DNA of 33,692 bases from CAYQQJ01 sp964419935 (GTDB lineage: Bacteria > Pseudomonadota > Gammaproteobacteria > Pseudomonadales > Cellvibrionaceae). This document shows positions 1 to 7,457 of this stretch, piece after piece. The DNA lies in assembly GCA_964419935.1 (NCBI GenBank), contig CAYQQJ010000037.1:1-33692 (forward strand), read 5' to 3'. The notes below the pieces were generated by a model, which saw nothing but the letters and a program-made list of their open reading frames with translations, was not told the DNA's origin and did no database searches. The position numbers and the translations under genes are program-made. Within the stretch, counting starts at the first letter, position 1, and each line of letters starts with the position of its first letter.

Positions 1-41
1 CCTTGCAAATGGGGAGGAGACCATATACGAAAAAGCCTAAG

Positions 42-68
42 CGCCTTCCGACATTGCGTCGGATGGCG
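42..68 (-). terminator. Possible terminator hairpin after the peroxiredoxin-glutaredoxin gene
   Basis: An 11-bp stem with one mismatch (CGCCTTCCGAC and GTCGGATGGCG) closes a 5-nt loop, about 60 bases downstream of the minus-strand gene. Read on the minus strand it is followed after a few bases by CTTTTTCG. The T run is displaced from the stem, so this is a weak intrinsic terminator call. Nothing else is recognised in bases 1-127. Confidence 0.35.
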
Positions 69-127
69 ACATTCGCGGGGCTCATGTCTTATCGCGACCT
101 ACGGCTCGTCTGTTTACCGTTCACTCA

Positions 128-868
128 TCACGAGCGGGCCGCGACCCACTCCTCCAACTCGTCGGCACCACCAATCAATTCGCCTTCCACATAAACCTGG
201 GGCGTGGTGCCGCGGCCCGTGACTGCGGCCAGTGAACTGTAACTGACGCCGGAGTTACCGAGCACAATCTCTTCATAGCGCATGCCTTGTTCATTGAGCA
301 CCTTCTTGGCGCGGCTGCAGTGTGGGCAACCGGGCTTGGTGAACAGTGTCACTCGCTTCGGCTGTTCCGCCTTGGGGTTGAGGTAGTTGAGCATGGTATC
401 CGCGTCACTGACTTCAAAGGGGTCGCCGGGCTTTTCCGGTTCGATGAACATTTTTTCGATGACCCCGTCCTTGACCAGCATTGAGTAGCGCCATGAACGC
501 TTACCGAAGCCCAGGTCTTCCTTGCCGACCAGCATGCCCATGCCTTCACTGAAGTCGCCGTTTCCGTCCGGAATAAATACCAGATTTTCCGCGTGCTGGT
601 CTTCAGCCCAGGCATTCATGACGAACGTATCGTTAACGGACAAACACGCAATGGTATCGACGCCTTGTTGAGAAAAAACCGGCGCCAGCTCGTTGTAGCG
701 GGGCAGGTGGGTTGACGAGCAGGTCGGGGTAAACGCGCCCGGCAAAGCAAACAGTACAACGGTTTTGCCTTGGAAAATGTCATTGCTGGTAATGTCAGTC
801 CACTTGTCGCCCTGGCGGACGCGGAAGGTGACATCAGGAACTCTTTGGCCTTCTTTGGATTGCAACAT
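128..868 (-). CDS. Peroxiredoxin 5-glutaredoxin fusion protein
   Basis: This 246-residue cytoplasmic protein joins a Prx5-type peroxiredoxin (about residues 1-165) to a glutaredoxin (about 170-246). The peroxidatic cysteine is C50 in GAFTPTCSS. The glutaredoxin active site is CPHC at 181-184, preceded by TLFTKPG. Proteins of this layout reduce hydrogen peroxide and alkyl hydroperoxides, with the fused glutaredoxin recycling the peroxidase using glutathione, as in the Haemophilus hybrid Prx/Grx. The ATG has a good AAGGAG ribosome site 6-7 bases upstream. The gene appears monocistronic. The 165-base upstream region is AT-rich, but I could not identify a convincing OxyR site in it. Confidence 0.93.
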   Translation of the reverse strand: MLQSKEGQRVPDVTFRVRQGDKWTDITSNDIFQGKTVVLFALPGAFTPTCSSTHLPRYNELAPVFSQQGVDTIACLSVNDTFVMNAWAEDQHAENLVFIPDGNGDFSEGMGMLVGKEDLGFGKRSWRYSMLVKDGVIEKMFIEPEKPGDPFEVSDADTMLNYLNPKAEQPKRVTLFTKPGCPHCSRAKKVLNEQGMRYEEIVLGNSGVSYSSLAAVTGRGTTPQVYVEGELIGGADELEEWVAARS

Positions 869-1033
869 GAGTACTCCTTAACTGTTTACTGATTGTGTGT
901 CGAGCTGGATTAAATGAGAGCCATTCTGACTCTGAGAATAAATTAACTCTGTGCCTGACTTGTGACTGTTACTGTACCGCAGGATAGGCTATAAGCAAAA
1001 CTAATAAAATTGATTGGTTTAATAGGTTTGTGT

Positions 1034-2107
1034 TTAGCGAATCGGAGAACGGTCATCCGGCGGGTCCGTCAGGGCAGCTGACGCCTCGTCGGGTTCAAAA
1101 CGCTCCTGGAATGCTTCAACCGCACCAAACACGCTGTCGGTCTGTTCGTCATACTGCGCAATATGAAACAGCGCCTCGCCCTCATGGGCCAAAGGCAGAA
1201 AGGTTTTCCCGATCACGATTCCCTGGGACGGTGACACCACCGTATCGTCCCGGTTGCCGTGCGGGTCACTGATAATACCGAGGGTGCTGCCCACATCCGT
1301 GCGCGCTCCCAACGCGACCAGAGCGCGCAAAATACCACTGTGAGGCGCCCGCACCCAGCTGGTTTGGCGGGAGATAATGGGCTTTTTGCGCGATGCTGCG
1401 GACTTGCTGCCCCCCGGAATCATCTCCAGTTCCCGCATAACGTTGAGCACCCCACGCATTCCGGCGCGGATGCAGATCTCGTCAAAACGCAGGGCCTCCC
1501 CCGCCTCGTAAAGCAGAATTGGAATACCGGCGTCGCGGCTGGCTTCACGCAGGCTGCCGTCGCGGATCTTGGAGTCAATGATGACCGGGACACCGAAGGC
1601 GGCCGCCAGGTTCCGCGTTGCCAGGTCACTGAGATCCGCGCGAATTTGTGGCAGGTTTGAGCGGTGCCTCGCACCGGTGTGGAGGTCAATGCCGTGGGTG
1701 CAATGGCTAACGATCTGTTGCAGAAAGTGGTGCGCTACGCGCCCTGCCAGAGAACTCTGCTCGCCGCCGGGAAAGCTGCGGTTGAGGTCGCGGCCATCGG
1801 GCAAATAGCGGGAATGGGCCAGAAACCCGTAGACGTTGACAATGGGGATGAGGATCAGCGTTCCGCGAATCTTGTCGATCTGCTTACGCTTCAGCAGACG
1901 GCGGATAATCTCCACACCGTTGAGCTCATCACCATGCACAGCAGCGCAGACGAACAGCTTTGGCCCCGCCTGTTTGCCATTGATTACGTGTACCGTCATT
2001 TCCACGTCGGTATGGGTATACATAGCCGCCAGCGGCAAGTTGATAGAGCGGCGTTCGCCGGGCTTGACCGTGGTGTCGCCAATGGTGATGGGATCGTTCT
2101 TGGCCAT
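1034..2107 (-). CDS. Succinylglutamate desuccinylase/aspartoacylase family zinc hydrolase
   Basis: This 357-residue protein belongs to the AstE/AspA branch of the M14-like zinc carboxypeptidase fold. The metal site is visible: H58 and E61 in AAVHGDE, H143 in DLHTG, and a likely catalytic glutamate E201 in YEAGE. The C-terminal 100 residues (about 250-340) resemble the small beta domain that follows the catalytic domain in this family (TSWVRAPHSGIL, IGKTFLPLAHEGE). Family members remove acyl groups from amino acids. The substrate cannot be read from sequence, and there are no arginine-succinyl-transfer genes nearby, so AstE proper is unlikely. The start is ATG with AAAGG upstream. The last 30 residues are polar and probably disordered. 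Confidence 0.85.
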   Translation of the reverse strand: MAKNDPITIGDTTVKPGERRSINLPLAAMYTHTDVEMTVHVINGKQAGPKLFVCAAVHGDELNGVEIIRRLLKRKQIDKIRGTLILIPIVNVYGFLAHSRYLPDGRDLNRSFPGGEQSSLAGRVAHHFLQQIVSHCTHGIDLHTGARHRSNLPQIRADLSDLATRNLAAAFGVPVIIDSKIRDGSLREASRDAGIPILLYEAGEALRFDEICIRAGMRGVLNVMRELEMIPGGSKSAASRKKPIISRQTSWVRAPHSGILRALVALGARTDVGSTLGIISDPHGNRDDTVVSPSQGIVIGKTFLPLAHEGEALFHIAQYDEQTDSVFGAVEAFQERFEPDEASAALTDPPDDRSPIR

Positions 2108-2136
2108 TGTTAGTTACCTTTCCGCATGCGGCGCCT

Positions 2137-2166
2137 ATAGGTTTGACAGAAATAGGTTTGACAGAA
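2137..2166. repeat. Perfect tandem duplication of a 15-bp unit
   Basis: The unit ATAGGTTTGACAGAA occurs twice back to back in the intergenic region between the divergent deacylase-like gene and pdxH. Each copy contains TTGACA, the consensus -35 hexamer, but I see no convincing -10 at the right distance. The duplication itself is certain; a promoter role is speculative. Confidence 0.8.
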
Positions 2167-2273
2167 ACTGATTCAGGCCGGCGGTGTCATTGCTTTACAA
2201 TGCATTGCCGGCTCGCATCTATCCTGATGACAAACGGACCGAAGCCCCAATACCGCCTAGAGGCAATTCGCCG

Positions 2274-2289
2274 GACAATGTTAATTGTC
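2274..2289. promoter_or_regulatory. Inverted repeat upstream of pdxH (possible operator)
   Basis: GACAAT and ATTGTC form a perfect 6-bp dyad around a 4-base centre, about 100 bases before the pdxH start. It could be an operator or a small hairpin in the leader. I do not recognise the regulator. Confidence 0.3.
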
Positions 2290-2389
2290 AGGTCAATAGT
2301 TTGCGCAACATTTGCCGCGAAACACAAGACATGACTGCATGCCGTCGTGTTATTTTTCTTCTTCCTCCCTCAAATAGGAGCCCGAACCA

Positions 2390-3031
2390 TTGCTGGATAT
2401 TAACCAAATTCGCCGCGACTACCTGCTCGGTGGCCTGCGCAGAGACATGCTGCCCGGTTCTCCCTTCGACCAGTTTGAGCTCTGGCTGCAACAGGCGATT
2501 GATAGCGGCCTGCCGGACCCTACGGCCATGACCCTGGCCACAGTAGATGCCGCCGGACAGCCGGATCAGCGTATTGTGCTACTCAAGCACAGTGACAATA
2601 ACGGCCTGGTGTTCTTCACCAATTACGGCAGCAAAAAGGCACAGGATATTGCCGCCAACCCCAGAGTCAGCCTGCATTTTCCCTGGCACATTATGGAGCG
2701 GCAGGTGCGCGTCAACGGCCGGGTGGAGAAAATCAGTGCAGCGGAAACCACGCGCTATTTTATTACCCGTCCGCGGGATAGCCAGATCGCCGCCTGGGCG
2801 TCGGATCAAAGTCGCGCGATCAGCTCGCGGCAATTCCTGATGCAGCAGTTTGAAGACATGAAAAGCAAGTTCCTTGATGATCAGGTGCCGCGCCCGGATT
2901 TCTGGGGCGGTTACCGCGTCATTCCCGAGCGTTTCGAATTTTGGCAGGGTGGCGGCAGCCGGTTGCACGACCGTTTTGAGTACCGGCTTGGTGCTGAGGG
3001 TGCCTGGGCGATTGAGCGCCTGGCACCGTGA
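2390..3031 (+). CDS. pdxH: Pyridoxamine/pyridoxine 5'-phosphate oxidase
   Basis: PdxH is an FMN-dependent cytoplasmic oxidase that converts pyridoxine or pyridoxamine 5'-phosphate to pyridoxal 5'-phosphate, the last step of vitamin B6 synthesis and salvage. The 213 residues match the usual length of about 215. The family signature is visible throughout: RIVLLKH and FFTNYGSKK for FMN binding, and the C-terminal WGGYRVIPERFEFWQGG and RLHDR typical of PdxH. The start is TTG, chosen because AGGAG lies nine bases upstream and the N-terminus MLDINQIRRDY fits the family. The stop overlaps the start of the next gene, so the two are probably cotranscribed. Confidence 0.96.
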   Translation: MLDINQIRRDYLLGGLRRDMLPGSPFDQFELWLQQAIDSGLPDPTAMTLATVDAAGQPDQRIVLLKHSDNNGLVFFTNYGSKKAQDIAANPRVSLHFPWHIMERQVRVNGRVEKISAAETTRYFITRPRDSQIAAWASDQSRAISSRQFLMQQFEDMKSKFLDDQVPRPDFWGGYRVIPERFEFWQGGGSRLHDRFEYRLGAEGAWAIERLAP

Positions 3032-4011
3032 TGAAATTCATTGAAGTGCGTGCGGCGGGCGGGCCGGAGGTGTTGCAGCTGGCGTCAGGCTCCGTGCCGA
3101 GGCCGGCACAGGGCGAGGTGCTCATTGCTGTTAAGGCTGCGGGTGTCAACCGCCCGGATCTTATGCAGCGGGCGGGGTTGTATCCGCCGCCGCCCAAGGC
3201 TTCGCCGATTCTGGGCCTGGAAGTTGCCGGAATCGTCGAATCTGTGGGTGACGGTGTCAGCCAATGGCAAGTCGGCGACTCTGTTTGCGGGTTGACCAAC
3301 GGCGGAGGCTATGCGGAATACGCGGTGTTGCCGGCGGCGCAGTGTTTGCCCGTACCGAAGGGTCTGGATTTTGGTGAGGCCGCAGCACTGCCGGAAACCT
3401 TTTTCACGGTCTGGTCCAATGTGTTTGACCGGGGCAATCTGCAGCCAGGCGAAACGCTTCTGATCCATGGGGGCAGCAGCGGCATCGGCACTGCGGCCAT
3501 TCAAATGGCCAAGGCTTGGGGTGCCACCGTGATAGTCACGGCGGGAAGTGATGCCAAATGCGAGGCCTGCAAAACCCTGGGTGCGGATCGCGTGATTAAT
3601 TATCGCACTGAAGATTTTGTGACCGCGGTGAAGGCGTTTACTGCCAAGGCCGGTGCTGACGTGATTCTGGATATGGTGGGTGGAGATTACGTGCAGCGCA
3701 ATCTATCTGCCGCAGCGGTTGATGGACGTATTGTGAATATCGCATTCCAGCAGGGGTCCCAGGTAAAGCTCGAGGTGATGCCCATCATGCTTAAGCGTTT
3801 GACCTTGACCGGTTCCACTTTGCGCCCTCGCTCCGCAGCATACAAAGCCGAGATAGCTGACAAGTTGCGACAACACATTTGGCCGCTGATTGAGGCGGGA
3901 AAAATCCGCCCGTGGGTTCACCGGCGTTTTCCGCTCGCCGCTGCTGGCGAGGCCCATGGATTGTTGGAAAGTGGCGAGGTCATTGGCAAATTGGTGCTTG
4001 AGCTCGGCTAG
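3031..4011 (+). CDS. NAD(P)H quinone oxidoreductase, PIG3/QorA-like (zinc-free MDR family)
   Basis: A 326-residue medium-chain dehydrogenase/reductase. The N-terminal GroES-like domain covers about residues 1-120. The Rossmann domain carries the nucleotide-binding motif LIHGGSSGIG near residues 145-155. The zinc-ligand cysteines of alcohol dehydrogenases are absent, and the phrases RPDLMQRAGLYPPPP and TAGSDAKCEACK are typical of the PIG3-type quinone oxidoreductase group. The likely role is NADPH-dependent reduction of quinones or electrophilic carbonyls in the cytoplasm. The start ATG overlaps the pdxH stop by one base (TGATG); a GTG three bases earlier is an alternative. The overlap implies translational coupling with pdxH. 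Confidence 0.9.
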   Translation: MKFIEVRAAGGPEVLQLASGSVPRPAQGEVLIAVKAAGVNRPDLMQRAGLYPPPPKASPILGLEVAGIVESVGDGVSQWQVGDSVCGLTNGGGYAEYAVLPAAQCLPVPKGLDFGEAAALPETFFTVWSNVFDRGNLQPGETLLIHGGSSGIGTAAIQMAKAWGATVIVTAGSDAKCEACKTLGADRVINYRTEDFVTAVKAFTAKAGADVILDMVGGDYVQRNLSAAAVDGRIVNIAFQQGSQVKLEVMPIMLKRLTLTGSTLRPRSAAYKAEIADKLRQHIWPLIEAGKIRPWVHRRFPLAAAGEAHGLLESGEVIGKLVLELG

Positions 4012-4033
4012 CACCAGTCTACTGAACCTTCCT

Positions 4034-4053
4034 ATTGAACCTTCACGTTCAAT
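4034..4053. terminator. Hairpin between convergent genes
   Basis: ATTGAAC and GTTCAAT form a 7-bp perfect stem with a 6-base loop in the 37-base gap between the convergent quinone oxidoreductase and scoB genes, overlapping the scoB stop codon. There is no T run on either side, so termination is only suggested by position. Confidence 0.3.
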
Positions 4054-4708
4054 GAAAAGTCATTTCAGGCACCGTCTCCGGCACTATTAACTCTCCAGCG
4101 GTCAAACGCACGATTTCATCCACGGACACGCCCGGTGCGCGTTCCCGCAGCCAGAATTTATTGTCCGCAATTTCCAGATAGGCGAGATCCGTGACAACTT
4201 TTTTGATGCAGCCGGCACCGGTCAGTGGCAGCGTGCAATGGTTCAACAATTTGGACTCGCCATTCTTGCTGGCATGGGTCATGGTAACCACCAGGTTGGC
4301 GGCACCGGCCACCAGGTCCATGGCACCGCCCATGCCCTTGACCAACTTGCCGGGAATTATCCAGGACGCAATGTTGCCCTGCACATCCACTTCAAAAGCG
4401 CCCAAAACGGTCAAATCCACATGACCGCCGCGAATCATCGCGAAGGATTCTGCAGACGAAAAGATGGAGGCACCGGTCACCGCAGTGACGGTTTGTTTAC
4501 CCGCATTGATCATATCGGCATCAAGCTGTTCCTCGGTCGGGAAGGCGCCCATACCCAGCAGGCCGTTTTCGGATTGCAGCATCACGTGCATACCTGCAGG
4601 AATGTAATTGGCAACCAGCGTCGGAATGCCGATTCCGAGATTGACGTAGTAACCGTCATGAATTTCCCGCGCGACGCGCATGGCGATTTCTTCTCGTGAC
4701 AGTGCCAT
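4049..4708 (-). CDS. scoB: 3-oxoacid CoA-transferase subunit B
   Basis: The 219-residue beta subunit of a succinyl-CoA:3-ketoacid CoA-transferase (class I). It carries the catalytic glutamate in QSENGLLGMG (E47), which forms the covalent CoA thioester intermediate. With subunit A it moves CoA from succinyl-CoA to acetoacetate, feeding ketone bodies or branched-chain breakdown products into central metabolism. GGAMDLVAGA and the C-terminal VIVPETVPEM-like tail are family typical. The start is ATG. In most bacteria the two subunit genes abut; here 284 bases separate them because a 213-bp element has inserted, leaving a natural gap of about 60 bases. An AtoA-type transferase with different acyl preference is the main alternative. 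Confidence 0.93.
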   Translation of the reverse strand: MALSREEIAMRVAREIHDGYYVNLGIGIPTLVANYIPAGMHVMLQSENGLLGMGAFPTEEQLDADMINAGKQTVTAVTGASIFSSAESFAMIRGGHVDLTVLGAFEVDVQGNIASWIIPGKLVKGMGGAMDLVAGAANLVVTMTHASKNGESKLLNHCTLPLTGAGCIKKVVTDLAYLEIADNKFWLRERAPGVSVDEIVRLTAGELIVPETVPEMTFH

Positions 4709-4767
4709 AAGATTCTCTCAATCTATACTTTTTCAAATTCAGTTCTCAGGCTTCATTTCAGATTCCT

Positions 4768-4776
4768 ATCTCAGAC
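4768..4776. repeat. Left 9-bp target-site duplication of the scoAB element
   Basis: ATCTCAGAC occurs immediately outside the left terminal inverted repeat, and identically at 4990-4998 immediately outside the right one. This is the footprint expected from a transposition event that duplicates nine bases. Confidence 0.8.
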
Positions 4777-4989
4777 CATTGCTGTCCCACAAATCATTAC
4801 CTAATCTCTCGAAAAGTCTACGGACCAATCTCATAGAGGCTCAACGGTCTGTGGCAGACATGGATCCGGCATTCACTGCTGTGACACGCCGCGAATACGT
4901 CCCTGTAGGCTCGGCGCCAGCATCCATGCTGGCGACGGTCACAACAGCAAGCACCGAATCCATGTCCTCGGAGTTGTGGGACAGCAATG
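4777..4989. mobile_element. 213-bp MITE-like element between scoA and scoB
   Basis: The ends are perfect 16-bp inverted repeats, CATTGCTGTCCCACAA at 4777-4792 and its complement at 4974-4989, flanked by the 9-bp direct repeat ATCTCAGAC. There is no plausible coding capacity, so it would need a transposase in trans. Inside is a second inverted pair of 28 bases (4858-4885 and 4938-4965; 21 of 28 match) around a centre with ACGTCCCTGTAG and a tight hairpin, CGCCAGCA and TGCTGGCG closing TCCA. About 65 bases of the left arm have no counterpart on the right, so the element is asymmetric. The centre resembles that of the two palindromes at 8069-8174 and 9576-9683. I do not recognise a named IS family from the ends. 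Confidence 0.8.
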
Positions 4990-4998
4990 ATCTCAGAC
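4990..4998. repeat. Right 9-bp target-site duplication, containing the scoA stop codon
   Basis: This copy of ATCTCAGAC contains the scoA stop codon on the minus strand (GTC TGA GAT). The insertion therefore landed at the very end of scoA without changing the protein. The left copy at 4768-4776 is the displaced duplicate. Confidence 0.8.
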
Positions 4999-5715
4999 AA
5001 TGCGCAATGTGCGCTTCTCGATGCGCTTTTCAAAGGTGCCCCGAATCAGACGGTCAACATATATACCTGGCGTATGAATGTGGTTCGGGTCCAGCGTGCC
5101 CGGCTCTACAATCTCTTCCACCTCGACCACACAAATTGTCCCCGCTGTGGCCACCATCGGATTGAAGTTCATCGCGGTGTTGCGATAGATCACATTGCCA
5201 TAGGTATCCGCCTTCCAACCTTTGACGATGGCAAAATCCCCCACAATAGCTTCTTCCAGGATGTAGTGCCGCCCATTGAACTCGCGGGTTTCCTTGCCTT
5301 CCCCGATGGGGGTGCCGTAACCGGTGGCAGTAAAGAATGCAGGTATACCCGCGCCGCCTGCGCGCATTTTCTCCGCCAGAGTGCCCTGGGGCGTCAGCTC
5401 AACGTCCAGCTCGCCGTTGAGCAACTGCTGTTCGAACAGCGCGTTTTCACCTACGTAGGAGGCAACCATTTTGCGGATTTGGCGGCCTTCCAGCAGTATT
5501 CCCAGCCCGAAACCATCCACGCCGCAATTATTGGAAACCACTGTAAGGTCTCGCGTGCCCATTTTTTTGATCTGGGCAATCAGGTTCTCTGGAATGCCGC
5601 ACAGGCCAAAGCCGCCAGCGAGTACTGTCATGCCATCAGTCAGGCCCTCGAGTGCGGCATCGTAGCTCGCGACGACCTTGTTGAAGCCCAGACTGTATTT
5701 CGACCTGTCTTCCAT
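4993..5715 (-). CDS. scoA: 3-oxoacid CoA-transferase subunit A
   Basis: The 240-residue alpha subunit of the succinyl-CoA:acetoacetate CoA-transferase. The family signature LAGGFGLCGIPENLI lies near residues 32-46, followed by VSNNCGVDGFGLGILL, KMVASYVGEN and GTLAEKMRAGGAGIPAFFT, all typical of subunit A. The length matches the family. The ATG is preceded by GGAG. The gene is transcribed towards scoB and its stop codon lies inside the target duplication of the inserted element, so the element is part of the scoAB mRNA. It is divergent from the succinate-semialdehyde dehydrogenase gene, and both products relate to the succinyl-CoA/succinate node; a shared regulatory region is possible but unproven. 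Confidence 0.94.
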   Translation of the reverse strand: MEDRSKYSLGFNKVVASYDAALEGLTDGMTVLAGGFGLCGIPENLIAQIKKMGTRDLTVVSNNCGVDGFGLGILLEGRQIRKMVASYVGENALFEQQLLNGELDVELTPQGTLAEKMRAGGAGIPAFFTATGYGTPIGEGKETREFNGRHYILEEAIVGDFAIVKGWKADTYGNVIYRNTAMNFNPMVATAGTICVVEVEEIVEPGTLDPNHIHTPGIYVDRLIRGTFEKRIEKRTLRIV

Positions 5716-5868
5716 ATGCCATTACTCCGGCAATTTCATAACGAGTGGCTTATGAAAGCGGTAGGGTAAACTTTGTTCCTCGACCTGCTGACAAAAAAGT
5801 CTGGCGTACCCCCAGCATTTTGGCTGGTCAATAAATTGCATTCGGGTGTCGTAACGAAATACCCTTGA

Positions 5869-5891
5869 ATTGCTGAGCAAATGGCAGCAAT
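5869..5891. promoter_or_regulatory. Inverted repeat in the scoA/gabD divergent region
   Basis: ATTGCTG and CAGCAAT form a perfect 7-bp dyad with a 9-base spacer, 57 bases before the dehydrogenase start, in the 232-base divergent intergenic region. It is a candidate operator. No regulator gene is adjacent. Confidence 0.25.
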
Positions 5892-5947
5892 CTTTCAGCA
5901 GCATCGTAAGATGCCATCCCCTGCTATAACCCATTTGGGAGATCAAG

Positions 5948-7411
5948 ATGTTGAATCTCAAGCGCACCAGTCTGCTTCGCACCCAGTCCTACATCAACGG
6001 CCAGTGGGTTAACGCGGACAATGCCGCCAGCTTTTCCGTCAACAATCCAGCCAATGGTGAACTCATTGCCTCCGTGGCCAGTGTTGGGCGTGCCGAGACC
6101 CGTCGCGCCATAGAGGCCGCCGCTCAGACATGGCCACAATGGCGCGAAACTCCCGCCCAAGAGCGTTCGAAGATTCTGCGGCGCTGGTTCGAGCTGATGG
6201 TGAAGCATGTTGATGACCTGGCGATATTGTTGACGGCGGAGCAGGGCAAACCGCTGAAAGAGGCCAAAGGTGAGATTCTGTACGGTGCCGGCTATATGGA
6301 GTGGTTCGCCGAACAGGCCAAACGCGTGGACGGTGCGACTATACCCGCACCGGGCAATGACAAACGCCTGGTCGTCATCAAGCAACCAGTGGGGGTGGTC
6401 GCCGCCATTTCGCCGTGGAACTTTCCCAACGCCATGATTGCACGCAAAATGGCACCGGCATTGGCCGCAGGCTGTACTTTTGTGGGCAAGCCGGCCAAGG
6501 AAACGCCGCTGTCTGCTCTGGCGCTGGCCGTGCTTGCGGAAGAGGCCGGCGTACCAAAAGGCGTGTTGAATATTGTTGTCGGTGAGAGCGCCAGCGAAAT
6601 CGGCAGCGAAATGACCTCAAACCCTTTGGTGCGCAAGCTGACGTTCACCGGTTCCACCGCCGTCGGCAAATTACTGATGGAACAATGTGCCGGAACCGTG
6701 AAGAAAACCACGATGGAGCTGGGCGGCAATGCGCCGTTGATCGTATTCGACGACGCAGACCTGGATGCAGCCGTGGCTGGTGCCATGGCGTCCAAATTTC
6801 GCGTTTCCGGTCAAACCTGTGTCTGCCCCAATCGTTTGTTAGTGCATGAAAAGGTTTATGACGAATTCGCCCGCAAGTTGACCGAGGCCGTCGCCGCCGG
6901 CTTTTGCATAGGCAATGGCGCCGAAGAAGGCATCACCATGGGGCCGCTGATTCACAACAAGGCCTGTGACAAGGTCAAAGGCTACGTGGACGATGCTGTG
7001 GCCAAAGGCGCGAAGGTGCTGGCCGGCGGGAGGGTCTCTGACCGGGGTGCGCCGTTTTTTGAGCCCACGGTACTGGGCGACTGCACACGGGACATGCGGC
7101 TGTTCCATGAAGAAATTTTCGGCCCCGTCGCGCCCTTGTTCAAGTTCCGCACCGAGGAGGAAGCCATTGCCATGGCCAATGATACCGAGTTCGGGCTGGC
7201 AGCTTATTTTTACTCCCGTGACATCGGCCGCGTGTGGCGAGCTGCCGAAAGGCTGGAGTACGGCATGGTGGGCATCAACGAAGCCATGATCTCCAATCCC
7301 ATGGCGCCGTTCGGTGGTATCAAGGAGTCCGGCAACGGTCGGGAAGGCTCGGTGTATGGGCTGGACGATTATCTCGAACTGAAATATCTCTGTATGGGCG
7401 GCATTGAATGA
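5948..7411 (+). CDS. gabD: NAD(P)-dependent succinate-semialdehyde dehydrogenase
   Basis: A 487-residue aldehyde dehydrogenase that oxidises succinate semialdehyde to succinate, the last step of 4-aminobutyrate and related degradation. The catalytic general base is E257 in MELGGNAP and the nucleophile is C291 in SGQTCVCPNR. The second cysteine, C293, two residues later is common in the GabD subfamily. The cofactor segment is ISPWNFPNAMIARK and the end PFGGIKESGNGREGS is typical of GabD. The ATG has GGGAG six to eleven bases upstream. No aminotransferase gabT is next to it, so the physiological substrate is inferred from similarity; a glutarate-semialdehyde dehydrogenase is the closest alternative. 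Confidence 0.92.
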   Translation: MLNLKRTSLLRTQSYINGQWVNADNAASFSVNNPANGELIASVASVGRAETRRAIEAAAQTWPQWRETPAQERSKILRRWFELMVKHVDDLAILLTAEQGKPLKEAKGEILYGAGYMEWFAEQAKRVDGATIPAPGNDKRLVVIKQPVGVVAAISPWNFPNAMIARKMAPALAAGCTFVGKPAKETPLSALALAVLAEEAGVPKGVLNIVVGESASEIGSEMTSNPLVRKLTFTGSTAVGKLLMEQCAGTVKKTTMELGGNAPLIVFDDADLDAAVAGAMASKFRVSGQTCVCPNRLLVHEKVYDEFARKLTEAVAAGFCIGNGAEEGITMGPLIHNKACDKVKGYVDDAVAKGAKVLAGGRVSDRGAPFFEPTVLGDCTRDMRLFHEEIFGPVAPLFKFRTEEEAIAMANDTEFGLAAYFYSRDIGRVWRAAERLEYGMVGINEAMISNPMAPFGGIKESGNGREGSVYGLDDYLELKYLCMGGIE

Positions 7412-7457
7412 GTGTTAACCATAATGACAGCCGTGGAAGGCATAACAGGATTCACCC

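Noticed and set aside
880..1020. Possible OxyR site upstream of the peroxiredoxin-glutaredoxin gene (ATAG/CTAT-like bases around 985-1005).
   Set aside because: The spacing of the half-sites does not fit the four-element OxyR consensus, and AT-rich DNA gives such matches easily.
4818..5033. A 71-codon minus-strand frame through the scoAB element.
   Set aside because: It spans the element's right end and part of scoA in another frame, has no ribosome site and looks unlike a protein; the DNA is explained by inverted repeats.
5722..5982. An 86-codon minus-strand frame between scoA and the dehydrogenase.
   Set aside because: It lies over the divergent promoter region and the gabD start, with no family resemblance and no ribosome site.
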